Positions 10,400 through 20,888 of a DNA stretch of 64,000 nt are shown here, in pieces. Origin of the DNA: Tritrichomonas musculus (taxonomy: Eukaryota; Parabasalia; Tritrichomonadida; Tritrichomonadidae); contig JAPFFF010000003.1 in the NCBI GenBank assembly GCA_039105265.1, forward strand, positions 4,464,001 through 4,528,000. The letters are read 5' to 3'. The position numbers and the translations under genes were made by a program. The notes below the pieces were generated by a model that was given only the letters and a program-made list of their open reading frames with translations, was not told the DNA's origin and did not search any database. The stretch's first letter is position 1. Every line of letters starts with the position of its first letter.

Positions 10400-10529
10400 A
10401 AATCTCTTGAATGGTTCACTTTTTGAGGGAGAAAAACTCAAAAAGTGAAAGCAATTCAGAGATTTACAAATTCCGCTCCGCACTTTTTGAGAGCCGAGCT
10501 CTCAAAAAGTGCTACGTGGAATTTGTAAA
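10400..10529. repeat. Two adjacent long hairpins sharing a CACTTTTTGAG core
   Basis: Hairpin 1 (10400-10465) has arms of about 28 bases, AAATCTCTTGAATG then TTCACTTTTTGAG, around a short AG-rich loop. Hairpin 2 (10463-10529) has two paired blocks: TTTACAAATTCC with GGAATTTGTAAA outside, and GCACTTTTTGAGAG with CTCTCAAAAAGTGC inside, with a five-base loop. The core CACTTTTTGAG thus occurs four times in alternating orientation. It could be a pair of small hairpin MITEs or a structured terminator. Confidence 0.75.
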
Positions 10530-10721
10530 ATTAGTAAAAAGTTTATAAACTTTTGAAATAAAAAATTATTTTGTATTTTTTTTACAATATTGATATTTTC
10601 ATATCTGGAATCACTGTATTTTTATTCCAAAATTTTTATACTTTCTTTTTTTCTCCAAAAAAAAAAGCATATATAGATAAACCTTCGAAAGGTCACCTCA
10701 AAATATTAACCCTACCACAAA

Positions 10722-10754
10722 TTTTTTTTTTTGGGTCACTACCCAAAAAAAAAA
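10722..10754. repeat. Perfect T/A hairpin
   Basis: A run of T followed by GGGT, a CACT loop, then ACCC and a run of A. The stem is about 14 base pairs. Confidence 0.7.
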
Positions 10755-11670
10755 TGAAGAGTTCGCGTTTGACCCTTTTATTTCTAGTGTATTTTTTGGA
10801 TTATTTTTTATAAAATCATGTTCTATAATTAATTTTTTATTGATTCATGCATTTTTTTAAAGTGAATTTTGATTTTAGAAAATAAAATTTAATGATATGA
10901 CTTGTTATATGAAATATTTCAAATTTTATTTAGAAAAGAATTTTTTATTTGAAAATCAAGTAATAGTTTGTCAAAACAGGATAATCTTTTAAAATCTGAA
11001 ATAGTTATTAATATATCTTAATATTGTATTCAAACATGAAATAAAAGAACCAAATGCCAAAATTTTTTTATTATATAAGTGATTAGTAACATTAATTAAT
11101 AGCGAAATAAACTAAAATGCATAGTATAAATGTTGAAAAAAAGATAAAAAATATAAAACAAGTAAATGAATAGTTAATATTATTTAAAATTTGTAGATTT
11201 CAAAGCTTAATATAAAAAAATATTACATAACTTAAATTTATGTATTATTTCTCTTTTCATAAGTCATCTAAACAATAAATTAAATGACAATGAAAATCAG
11301 AAAAAAATACGATACAAATAAAAATCAATTAACTTTCAAGAAAAAAGGTTTTCTGATATTAAAAATTGTAATTAAATAGAATGATAGAGAAAATAATTTC
11401 AAAAAACAATTTTTGAGAAAAATATCAGATGCATTATTCTAATGAAATAAAAATTTTTATTAAAAAGGATTAAAAAGCTTGTAAATTTTTTAATAAACCT
11501 TTTTTATATAAATATTTATTCCACATTTTGAGATAAATGAATTTTAAAAATTTCGGGTCAAAAACCGCTTTGGGTAGGCGGTAATTTGCGACCCCTGGTC
11601 AAAATATACCTAAAATTTTTGACCCGATTGAAAATGGGTAAATCGGGTACCCCTTACAAGGTCTATATAT

Positions 11671-12968
11671 AGAGGTATTCATGTAGAGAAATTGACGAAA
11701 TATTGTAATATTGATCATATTTTCTTTATTTTTATTTTGAAACTAAGAATGAACTTTAATGGATAAGAATTTTATACTCCTATTTTTGAGATATTTCTAT
11801 TTTTATTTTTCTGAATAAGAATCGTTTTATAATTGAGAGGCTATATAATTTTTTTTATATAGAAATTGATGAAATATAAATATATATATAATTCTATTTT
11901 ATTAATTATTATAGTATATATATATTGATAACTTATTAATACTTTTATGTTTAAAAAATATTTATTTTCTAGAGATACACTTGTTTATATTTTTTTTATT
12001 TTTTATAAATTTTTAACTTTTTCAGTTATTATATTTTTTATATTGAAATAATAAACATTTTTTATCCTAGTAGTATTTTTATTAAAACATTATTTTATTT
12101 TATATATATAATATATATTATATTTTATATACTATTTAAATTTTATATTTAAGTTTTACATTATATATTAAATAGATAAATTAACAAAAAAAAAATGAAA
12201 AAATCAATCAAACGATGATTTTTAATTGAATTTCTAAAAAAATATGTTGCTTTGTATTGTGATTATTTTTTGGTTTTCAAAATATTAAATATTATAGTTA
12301 TTTTTATAATATAGTACATAATAATATTACTTTATAAAAAATATTTTTAATGATATTTTTAAGAAGATGAGGAAATTTATATTTTTCAAGAATCACTTCA
12401 CTATTAACTTCACTTCACCGAAAAAAATCATCTCACGTCACTAAAAAATAATAACGTACCAAAATACGATGAAAAATAATTCAAAATAATGCAAAATATA
12501 AAATTACATTTTTCTTTAAAATGAGAGTATAAAGTAACTTATTTCCCTAATAAAATTTATTTAATTATTTATTATTATTATATTGTACAATTAGTATATA
12601 ATTATTTCGTAAATCAATTGAGAAATAAGTTATTTTCTTAATTTTTTAATGTAAATTTGCATTTAAATTTATATATGGCTAATAAATTTGATATATAACA
12701 GATAATATATTTTATTAATAAAATATAAAATATTATTATTGATTTATAATTCATAAATATTTTATTTGACTCGAGATATAGATGAAACATTATTTTTTAA
12801 ATGGTTTTAAAATTCTCAACATCCATTAAAACCAATTATGGCAAATGTCAGTATTGGATATATAGAAGTAAATAATCTTAATATTTTTTCATAAGATAAA
12901 ATATTCATTCAATTAAAGTAAAAATAAAAAAATCAAATAACGAGTTTTCACTTCACATGAATACCTCT
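11671..12968. mobile_element. Possible non-autonomous element bounded by short inverted repeats
   Basis: The left end reads AGAGGTATTCATGTAGAG and the right end, reverse-complemented, AGAGGTATTCATGTGAAG, giving about 14 identical bases and weaker similarity beyond. The 1.3 kb between is AT-rich with no open frame. I see no clean target duplication, so this may be a degraded MITE or chance. Confidence 0.35.
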
Positions 12969-13879
12969 GCATATATAAATAGATACAATTTATCCTACAC
13001 CACTTTTGCTTATTTCTTTTTATTTTTTTTTTTTTTTTTTTTTTTTATCCCAAACTTATCCTAAAAAGTGACAAAAGGATAAATTTCCACAACTAACCTT
13101 CAAAATATCCGTTATACCCCCTTAACGAATTTTGATCGTCTACCCACACATATCAAAAACGTCACTTTTTTGCATCTGATACTCGGTTATCAGTTTAAAA
13201 ATCTGATATCGAGATTATCGATTATCATAATATCAGATATGAAATGTGATATAAAAATAATTGTAAACTTGATATCAATTACCGAGATCTCGAGATCTCA
13301 AACAGATTTATCTTCTTTTATAATTGGTATTTGTGATTTAATAATATTTAAAAATATATAATATATTGTATTGATGTCTATTATAAGATTAAAATCAAAA
13401 AATACATTTTTTTTTATGAAATATTCGAGAATGAATTACGATCATATATTTATCAAAAAGTTTAATTGAAAATTCTGATATCAAAAGCTGAGAAACAAAA
13501 TTCTCGATCTCTGAAATCGATCTCGAGAATCTGTGCATATTTATGTAAAGTATCGTGAAAAAGTGGGGTTCAAAAAGTTTTAGTCGGGTTCATATAACTT
13601 TTTCTTCTCAACTTTATCAACTTTTTTGATAAATAACTGAAAATTCAATAAAAAAGTTTAAGTTGGGTTCAACATTTTGCTTGAAAAAGTCACAGTTTGA
13701 GAAAACTCATACAATTAATTGCTAATAAATTGAATATCTCTCTCAAATACAACAAACTTTTTCTAATAATTTTCTGATTTTTAGGTTCATATCACTCACT
13801 TTTTTGCGATATTTTAATTCAAAATATCGATCAAGCTCACAAAATTTGAATGGTATAGCATTTAACCTCACTCTTAACG

Positions 13880-14029
13880 ATGAATGACGCTCAACCTACC
13901 AAAGAGCCTAAGAAGCAGTTCAAACCACCTCAGCCAGTCCTTCACCCATTGAATGGTACCCCAGAAGAAGTCAAAGCTTTTAATGATGCTATCTCTCAAG
14001 ACAACTTCGTATATGCTACAACTTTTTAA
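13880..14029 (+). CDS. Small 49-codon open frame abutting, and in frame with, the pogo-like transposase
   Basis: ATG at 13880 opens a frame starting MNDAQPTKEPKKQF and ending DNFVYATTF, then TAA at 14027-14029, then at once the ATG of the transposase in the same frame. A TCACTC initiator-like motif lies at 13868-13873, only a few bases before this ATG, the spacing seen in trichomonad genes. This suggests the natural transcript and start are here. The segment may be the true transposase N-terminus cut by one stop codon, or a short upstream peptide. Its codons are somewhat GC-richer than those of the downstream frame. Confidence 0.5.
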   Translation: MNDAQPTKEPKKQFKPPQPVLHPLNGTPEEVKAFNDAISQDNFVYATTF

Positions 14030-15388
14030 ATGCAAGTGGGATTTCTTTGCTCTGTATTACGCACAAATACTATCTTAGTTAAATATAGAGCAATCGGAGA
14101 TGTCTTCGAGATCTCTAGGCAAAAGGTTTGTAAATGTCACAAAAAGTTTTTAAGAGGAGAAGGAATCGATGGAAGACCTCCTCTTTTATCAACACAAGAG
14201 TTATCCTTAATCGAAAATGAAATTATAAAGCTACATCAGCATTCTATATATCCAACTATAGATGACATAACAAAGTTTGTTTTTAACACTTTTAATAAGA
14301 GTTTATACAAAGACACAGTTAGACACATAATAAGATATAAATTTACAGACAAATTTAAAAATGTTTTAGGTATACCTATGGAAGATAACCGTTTAAATTC
14401 AAATATTATTGAAATTGAAGAAAATATAAATAACCTAAGAAGGTCAATTATTGGCATTCCAATTGAATTTTTATTTAATCTAGATGAAATGGGTGTTTCA
14501 GAGTATGAAGATGGAAGAAGCAAAACAGTAATCGTACCTATAAATTACTCAAATTGTACAGCACCTTATCCAGTCAGTAGAAAAGAAAAGCATTGCACCT
14601 GTTTGGCTTGTATTAATCCTTGCAAATTATTTTGTTCACCACAATTTACTGTTCAAAGAAGTAGTTTAGACTCAGAAATTTATACCGTTTTATCTCCTCA
14701 GAATAATCAAGTAGTCAAAACCGAAAAAGGATATATAAATTCTCAATCATTTACTTTTTGGCTCCAAACTCAATTTTTACCAGAATTAAGAGAACTCAGG
14801 AAAAAGTATAATTATTATGGACCCGCTGTTATTATTATGGACGGTGCCTCATCACATGTTACCTCAATCAGATCACTCAATTTACTTCAAGAAAACATAA
14901 AAGTTCATTTTTTAGTCCCTCATTCTTCAGATCAAACACAACCTTTAGATTTATCGGTTTTTGGTGTCTCAAAAATGTTCATGCCAAATTATAAATATAA
15001 TCAAAATTTTAGCAGACAAACCAACCAAATAATAAAAGTTTATACAGCATTATTACAATCAACTACCACATTACACTGTAGAGCAGCTTTTAGAGCGATT
15101 GGCATAGATACACAGATTTCAATTTCAAATAATGGCGTTCAATTATTCGCAACATTCAATTTACTACTGATTAAAAAAGTTCGTGATTATCAAATTTCTC
15201 ATATAACTCAATTAATTAACTCAAATTTACCTCTAACGCCAAACCAAACATATATTTACAATTGTCACAAAAAAACCGAAAATCCTACAAAATCAAGTTC
15301 AAGGATGCCAATACCAGACTTCTCAAATAAGGTTAAACGGAATCTACTTCCAGTGCCTTATATCTTTTATGCAAATTCCAGATTTTAA
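14030..15388 (+). CDS. pogo/Tigger-like DDE_1 transposase
   Basis: A 452-codon frame. The N-terminal part has a helix-turn-helix (VFEISRQKVCKCHKKF) and a second DNA-binding segment. The catalytic RNase H-like core shows the three acidic residues: FNLDEMG (near residue 151), VIIMDGASSH (near 270) and QPLDLSVF (near 306). The second and third Asp are 35 residues apart, and the QPLD motif is the hallmark of pogo/Tigger transposases. The family cuts and pastes its element into TA sites, in agreement with the flanking TA. The frame is otherwise uninterrupted; only the in-frame stop just before its ATG raises doubt about activity. A nonsense mutation, reinitiation or a true start at 14030 are all possible. 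Confidence 0.85.
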   Translation: MQVGFLCSVLRTNTILVKYRAIGDVFEISRQKVCKCHKKFLRGEGIDGRPPLLSTQELSLIENEIIKLHQHSIYPTIDDITKFVFNTFNKSLYKDTVRHIIRYKFTDKFKNVLGIPMEDNRLNSNIIEIEENINNLRRSIIGIPIEFLFNLDEMGVSEYEDGRSKTVIVPINYSNCTAPYPVSRKEKHCTCLACINPCKLFCSPQFTVQRSSLDSEIYTVLSPQNNQVVKTEKGYINSQSFTFWLQTQFLPELRELRKKYNYYGPAVIIMDGASSHVTSIRSLNLLQENIKVHFLVPHSSDQTQPLDLSVFGVSKMFMPNYKYNQNFSRQTNQIIKVYTALLQSTTTLHCRAAFRAIGIDTQISISNNGVQLFATFNLLLIKKVRDYQISHITQLINSNLPLTPNQTYIYNCHKKTENPTKSSSRMPIPDFSNKVKRNLLPVPYIFYANSRF

Positions 15389-15694
15389 AGTTTAATTCAC
15401 ATTCCTTTTTATTTTATATCAATTTACAACAATTACATTTCATTTTACTTCATTTTAATTTACGATTTAGTTTCAAATTTAAATATTTCAAATGGTCATT
15501 TACTTAATTTGGTAGATCCACTTTTCCGTAAATTCTGCAGTACGTTAATTTTTTTTGCACTTTTCCGTAATTTCTGCAATGACTTTTTTAAATATTTTTT
15601 TTTATAATTATTTTTATTTAAATATTTATTAAACTTAATTAATTATTAAAATAAATTATTAAATTCAAATAAAATTTAATTTTAATTAATTTGA

Positions 15695-17626
15695 TTAAAT
15701 TTTCTTTTTGTAAAAGTGGGCAATTCCTTGGTCAATTACACTGAACACTTCAACAGGATAACCTAATACAAATTTTTGCGGAGTACTCTTAAATGGAAGA
15801 TTATCATTTACGTATTTCATAATTTTAGTTTTATCTTTGCTATGACTGTATCGTTTAATTATTTTATAAACATAAACACGAATTTTATCAAAATAACTAA
15901 ACGAAACTTGAATTTCTTCTGATTCATAGTATTTAAATTCAACAAATAAATCACCTCCTGTTGAATTTTTAAAAACAATTTGAGGTGGACAAATATCTGG
16001 AAATTCCATTCCTAAGCTTCGCAAATGTGAACAAGGTAATACAACCCCAAGCATTTCTGAAAGTAATTTAGATTCACCGCACATGCAGCAGTGAGTATTA
16101 ATATTTGTTTGGTAATGATGAATCATTGATTGCATCACACCATCTGGCGTATTCCGAAAAATTGAATTGATTTTTCGTTTGTGTCTTTCTAAGTTATGGC
16201 GAAAGTTAGATTGAAAATTATGGCATCGTTTGTGTATTTCTTCAATTAATTTCTTTAGAGAAGACCATAATTCATTTCTTCTTGGGATTCCTGAATTTAT
16301 GTGACCATGGGAGCTTTCTAAGGAGTTAGTGAAGGAAGGCATTTTACAAGCACATCTATATTTCATCGAAACTCGATGCCATTTTTCTTTGTCTATTTTT
16401 ATAATTTTCTCATTGTCAAATTTAAGGCCTGCTTTGTTCAAAACATCATTTAATTCTTCGCATGATTCATCAGACAATTCACTCCATGAAGCTTCATAAA
16501 CAGCTTTTAATTCTTTGTAATCCTTTGAGCATGTACATGAAACTAGTTTTCCAACTTGTGCTGAATATGGACCCGTTCCTAAACTCACCAAAAAGTGACG
16601 CAGACATAATATTTGCTGCATTCCTTGAGAGTCTATTGATGTTTTTAATGCGGGTCCCTGATCTGATTCTGCAATATGTATATAACTTGGTAATTTAAAT
16701 CCATATACATTTTCGAAATTTGTAAAAAAATCAGAGTAGATTGTTTCATCTTCACTGAGCCCGAATTGAAAACCAATTGGGACACCTACATTTTGTATAG
16801 ATAATGTAGGTATTGAAGTCACATAATTTCTTAAAGCATGCCACGTTGTGTCCAAAAGTATTCCATTTACGCGTGGATCTTTTACAATGTCTTCAATAAA
16901 TGGGGAAAAGTAGCTTCCACCTAGAATAAAAAATGTTTTTTCATCAACTACAACCGTATCTAAATGCTTTTTTGTATCATTATTTTCTATTAAATACAAT
17001 ATCATATATCCTTCAGGGCTTTTTTTAAATGTAGTATAGTCAATCTTTTCATAGTATTTATGATTTAAAAAAGTGTCATAAAAATTATAAATTGGAGCTG
17101 TATCATCATCAAACGGGGCGACTTGGTTGTCAACAAACGATGCAGAAAAAGAATGAAAAAGAGATGAAAACTGTAAATCAGAATAATAAAGCATAGATGA
17201 ATTTCTTATGATAACTTTTGAACTATTTGATTGAACATCGATTGATAAGTAATATTTAATCGATGAATCACCAACTTTTTCTTTTTGCCAAGAACTAATC
17301 ATCGATTTTGTGGCTTCAACTGTAATTGATGATGATATATTAATTTTAATCTGATGACTGGGATTGTTTATTGAAAAAATTTTCATGAAGGTGTAAGGCT
17401 GATCATTTGCTCTCATCTGTGACCTACAGCCATTTTTGGAATCAAAACTCCAACCATCAAGTTCATTCATGAATGTCGATAATAGACGAAAAGACCATTC
17501 GCCATATTCTGGTAATATCAAGAAGTTGCTATATCGGTTAAAATCACACAAACGCATCGTTGGAGAGAACAATTTGAAAGATTCATTTACATCAAGAAGA
17601 CGCATAGTGGATTCAATTTCTTCCAT
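15695..17626 (-). CDS. MULE transposase
   Basis: A 643-residue, uninterrupted transposase. The catalytic triad of the MULE RNase H fold is visible: GILLDTTWHAL (near residue 258), the SDQGPAL motif (near 321), and the Glu in NSLESSHGHIN (near 436). Between the second Asp and the Glu lies the usual helical insertion with Cys/His residues (LCLRHF, CTCSKDY). A Cys/His cluster (CCMCGES..PCSHLRSLG) near residue 530 resembles a small zinc-binding module near the SWIM position of MULE proteins. The start at 17626 is supported by a TCATTTC initiator-like motif at 17639-17633, just upstream on the same strand. With intact ends and target duplication the copy looks recent and possibly active. Confidence 0.9.
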   Translation of the reverse strand: MEEIESTMRLLDVNESFKLFSPTMRLCDFNRYSNFLILPEYGEWSFRLLSTFMNELDGWSFDSKNGCRSQMRANDQPYTFMKIFSINNPSHQIKINISSSITVEATKSMISSWQKEKVGDSSIKYYLSIDVQSNSSKVIIRNSSMLYYSDLQFSSLFHSFSASFVDNQVAPFDDDTAPIYNFYDTFLNHKYYEKIDYTTFKKSPEGYMILYLIENNDTKKHLDTVVVDEKTFFILGGSYFSPFIEDIVKDPRVNGILLDTTWHALRNYVTSIPTLSIQNVGVPIGFQFGLSEDETIYSDFFTNFENVYGFKLPSYIHIAESDQGPALKTSIDSQGMQQILCLRHFLVSLGTGPYSAQVGKLVSCTCSKDYKELKAVYEASWSELSDESCEELNDVLNKAGLKFDNEKIIKIDKEKWHRVSMKYRCACKMPSFTNSLESSHGHINSGIPRRNELWSSLKKLIEEIHKRCHNFQSNFRHNLERHKRKINSIFRNTPDGVMQSMIHHYQTNINTHCCMCGESKLLSEMLGVVLPCSHLRSLGMEFPDICPPQIVFKNSTGGDLFVEFKYYESEEIQVSFSYFDKIRVYVYKIIKRYSHSKDKTKIMKYVNDNLPFKSTPQKFVLGYPVEVFSVIDQGIAHFYKKKI

Positions 17627-17848
17627 TTTATTGAAATGAACTAATTTGGAAAAACGTATATATATGTTTTCAATATGATTATACGTTTTATTTTCAATTT
17701 ACATGTACGTTATATACGTTACATTACTTATGAAGTTTTAGGACGTCAAATATACTAAAATTAGCCATATATGATGGATAAGAGCAAAGAAGATCTTCTT
17801 TAAAAATACGATAGAACATATGTTAAAATAAATTTTCAGTTAGTTTGA

Positions 17849-18109
17849 GCTGTTTTGACAAAATTGAAAAAAAGATATTTGTTATGTAAAAAAGTAATTT
17901 TTTATGACTCTAATCTTGTTGATTTTGAACTCATTCATTGTACTGATTGAGAGCCATGAGAATCTCTTAGATAAAATGAGCCGTTTTGACAAAATTGAAA
18001 AAAGATATTTGTTATGTAAAAAAGTAATTTTTTATGACTCTAATCTTGTTGATTTTGAACTCATTCATTGTACTGATTGAGAGCCATGAGAATATCTTAG
18101 ATAACATGA
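17849..18109. repeat. Two-copy 131-bp tandem repeat inside the MULE
   Basis: Units 17849-17979 and 17980-18109 are nearly identical, each starting GCYGTTTTGACAAAATTG and ending near TCTTAGATAAMATGA. They differ at a few bases and in one A of a homopolymer. A third start (GCCGTTTT) follows at 18110. It lies between the transposase start and the fold-back element, in the subterminal part of the MULE. Confidence 0.9.
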
Positions 18110-18202
18110 GCCGTTTTCACTGAATTATATAATAATCAAAATAATAAAAAAGATCAACTATAACCGAAAAAATTTAAAATAAAAAAAAGGGATAATAAAA
18201 AC

Positions 18203-19222
18203 AGCAAAGTTTGTTGGTGATATGACCAACAAACTATATTCAAATTTTGAAAGAAAAAAGATTTGAATAGATGACTTTTTGATAAAACAGCTTTTTCAAA
18301 TAAACACTTTTTGATAAAACAACTTTTTGATAAATATGATGTTAAACTGATTAAAATCGACATTATACAAACTAAAAAAAAAGGTAAAAAATCAAATAAA
18401 ATATTAAAAATTCAAAGAATTGAACAAATTATACTAACTTTTTTTATTCACATAAAAGATTTTTATTCACAAATAGGAGATATTAAATAAATATTAACGG
18501 ATTTGGATGCAGAACTTTTTGAATTAAAGTAAAAAATACGTAATAGACATTACAACTTTTTCAGTAAAAAAAAAATTATATTTTTAGCATTAACATTTAT
18601 AAAATAGGAAATAGGAAAGAATTAAAGTAGTAATTTATTTATTTTTAGAACAAGAAACTAGTACATTTGGAAATTCTAAAGTCAAGAGTTTGCACTGGAA
18701 TCTTTGACTTATGATTTACAAATCTGGGACTGTAGTTCGTTAACAAGTTGATTTCTGTTTGTAAATAGGTATTTTTTATTGCATTTCAGATTGGATTTTG
18801 TAAATAAGAGGCCACTTTTTGTAATTTTGTTTAATGAATGATAATCTATAAATCGGGCTTTTAATTTGATGACTAGAGTTCATTAATTTGTGGCTGAAAA
18901 TAGCTGATCTACATTATGTACTCTCATGCAGCTGTATTTCGAGATTGCCTAATTTGATTTATAAATATGTAGTTGGAAACCAGTAGCAGGTGATCAAAAT
19001 TTGCAAGAAAGTAGGTGATCTCAATGAATTGTTGTGTTTTTATTGCCAGTCTTTGCCTGGTTTTGACAAATCATTCCTTGGAGATAAAAAAAATATAAAT
19101 CTTTCACCAATAAACTGATTTTTATTAAAAAAGTTTACTTATCAAAAAGCTCTTTATTCAAAAAGCTGTTTTATCAAATATTTGAATATAGTTTGTTGGT
19201 CATATCACCAACAAACTTTGCT
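18203..19222. mobile_element. Fold-back element with palindromic ends, nested in the MULE
   Basis: A perfect 42-bp inverted repeat bounds 1,020 bases: AGCAAAGTTTGTTGGTGATA.. at 18203-18244 and its complement at 19181-19222. Each arm is itself a hairpin (AGTTTGTTGG, 8-base loop, CCAACAAACT). Similarity continues inward for at least 55 bases more (TTGATAAAACAGCTTTTT), interrupted by a short insert in the left arm. There is no open frame of note, so it is non-autonomous. I find no clear target duplication. Confidence 0.8.
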
Positions 19223-20083
19223 ATTTTATATTTCTCTAAAAAAAACGGTTAATTTGTATTGCAAAATTTACGGAAAGGTGAATCTACCCTTAATTTACCT
19301 TTAATTCCTCTTTGGTTTATTAAAAGTTAAATTTCACATTTCATATTTCTCATTTTATACATTTTTAGTCTTTAAATTAAGAAATCATGTTGAATTGAAT
19401 ATGCTAATTGTCAACCTATAATCTAATTAAAGGAGGATAATAAACGTTTAAAACCTTCTCAATTATTTTTTTATTTTTATTTTTTTCTCTTTTTTAAATA
19501 TTTTTCGAAATATTTCAAGTTTTAATACAGTTTTTGATTTGTTCAACTTATGTCTAAAAAAATAATATATACCTATGAGGTTATTTTTTATTAAGCATCA
19601 CTACATCAATGTGCTTATTTTATTATACGGATATTGTATTAAAAGATTTTCAAATAAAACTATTTAAGTGCCGCATTTGTTATACATTAATTAGTTATTT
19701 TAGAAATCCTCAGTTCTTAAATGCTACATTTTTTTCAAATTTTCAATATCTACTTTTTCTTTTTTCGAAAAAAAATTATAAATCTTATTTTAAAAAAAAA
19801 GAACTCTATCTACATCAAAGATTTTTTCTTGAAAAAAAAGAAGATTATAATTTGATAAAACAAAAATTTTTAATTGAATGAATCACTGAAATAATTAATA
19901 AAATTGAAATGAAAAAGTTATTTGAACCCAACTTTTTTATTCAGAACCCCACTTTTTCATGATACTTTATCGATATCAAAAAGTCAATCAATTATCGATC
20001 TCGAGAATCGGAGAATAACAAGTCTATCAGAAAGGCTTAATTAAAGTTTTTTATATTTTCGATGAAAACTTTAAATATAAGAT

Positions 20084-20888
20084 TTAAAAATATGACACAC
20101 ACAAGGGATCCTCCAAATTCATTAAATTGCAATTGTCAGTAGAACAGGATATAATGTCATCTACATTAATTCTGTATTTTAAGAGGCTGGCTTTAATCAC
20201 ACTTGAGAGAGCATCAGAATTATTTACTTCAAAAGATAAGCACACAAGATCTAAGAAAAAATCTTCGTAGTTACCATCAATCAATGATCTAATAGTAATC
20301 CCGATAAACTTTCTTCTTCTTTTGTCAGTCCATTCATCAAAAGTTAAACTACTGGCAAAAGCTAATTGCAATATTTGTGTTATTTCATTTTTGTGTATTT
20401 CTAGATAAATTTTCTAAAAGTATGATCACTTTTTCTCTTTTAGGAATAGCTTCTGATATATCTACTAAAAACGAGCTTTCAATCAAATTAAAGGATCCTG
20501 CATCAAACAAAATGAATCCAACAATGTTTTTCATTGATTTTTCTTCTTGCTCTTTTGTTATTAATTCGGTTGCTGCAACTTTTTTTCTTGTGAAGTTTTA
20601 AAACAAATCTGGATTAAGGATAGTAATATGCCTTTTAATATTTTTAATAGATTCAAATGTTTTTTTCCATTGATTACATTTTGAGCAATAGAAGAATTTT
20701 TTAGATATAACTTCTTTGTTTTCATCATCTGGATTTCTTAGGACTGGGACAAAAATCATACATGCTTGTTTAAAACAGATCCATTTTGCAATTGCTGCTT
20801 TGTCAAGTTCTTTTGGCCATTGCTGAATAAATGGCATTATATCAAAATTTGAATCTTCAAAGTTAGATGCAAAATTCTTTGGTATCAT
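20084..20888 (-). pseudogene. Broken hAT transposase fragment
   Basis: Minus-strand frames carry an N-terminal BED-type zinc finger (FYCSKCNQWKKTFESIKNIKRH) in the frame ending at 20598. About 70 codons follow in a second frame (FILFDAGSFNLIESS), and then the start of the catalytic core in a frame ending at 20084 (SLTFDEWTDKRRRKFIGIT, then SCSTDNCNL). FDEWT followed by K+IGI is the typical hAT first-aspartate strand, and STDN matches the second. The reading frame shifts at least twice and the C-terminal half is missing, so the copy is dead. The first Met of the zinc-finger part is probably at 20888. It could be the relic of an autonomous partner of the nearby hAT-type MITEs; that is inference. 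Confidence 0.7.

Larger units (their letters stand above)
9742..13547. other. Long AT-rich non-coding region with hairpins and inverted repeats
   Basis: About 3.8 kb with no credible gene. It holds two adjacent long hairpins (10400-10529), a T10/A10 hairpin (10722-10754), an imperfect inverted repeat around GGGTCAAAAA (11551-11630), a 1.3-kb inverted-repeat-bounded segment (11671-12968), a T-run near 13022-13046, and ClaI/XhoI-like ATCGAT and CTCGAG motifs near 13190-13530 just outside the pogo-like element. The rest is plain AT-rich sequence. Confidence 0.6.
15511..19288 (-). mobile_element. MULE (Mutator-like) transposon nested in the pogo-like element
   Basis: The ends are inverted repeats: GGTAGATCCACTTTTCCGTA on the left and GGTAGATTCACCTTTCCGTA on the right (read inward), with similarity over about 45-50 bases. 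A perfect 8-bp target duplication, CTTAATTT, lies at 15503-15510 and 19289-19296. The left end has a second copy of the CACTTTTCCGTAA..TTCTGCA motif (15518 and 15557). The element carries an intact transposase gene, a two-copy tandem repeat and an inner fold-back element. The insertion point is 122 bases after the pogo-like transposase stop. Confidence 0.9.
13548..19967 (+). mobile_element. pogo-like (Tc1/mariner superfamily) DNA transposon, interrupted by a MULE
   Basis: Terminal inverted repeats begin AAGTATCGTGAAAAAGTGGG on the left and AAGTATCATGAAAAAGTGGG on the right (read inward). The first 24 bases differ at one position, and similarity continues to about 65 bases with a GGGTTCA..TAACTTTTTC block. 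TA dinucleotides at 13546-13547 and 19968-19969 are the expected target duplication. The transposase lies at 14030-15388. Without the inserted MULE and its 8-bp duplication, the element is about 2.63 kb, normal for the group. A third partial copy of the terminal motif (AAGTTGGGTTCAA) lies inside the left end near 13660. Confidence 0.85.

Noticed and set aside
13170-13361. 63-codon frame
   Set aside because: AT-driven, lies in flanking repeat DNA rich in ATCGAT and CTCGAG motifs.
19609-19881. 90-codon frame in the 3' part of the pogo-like element
   Set aside because: Phe/Lys/Tyr-rich translation of A- and T-runs; no motif and no place in a pogo element.
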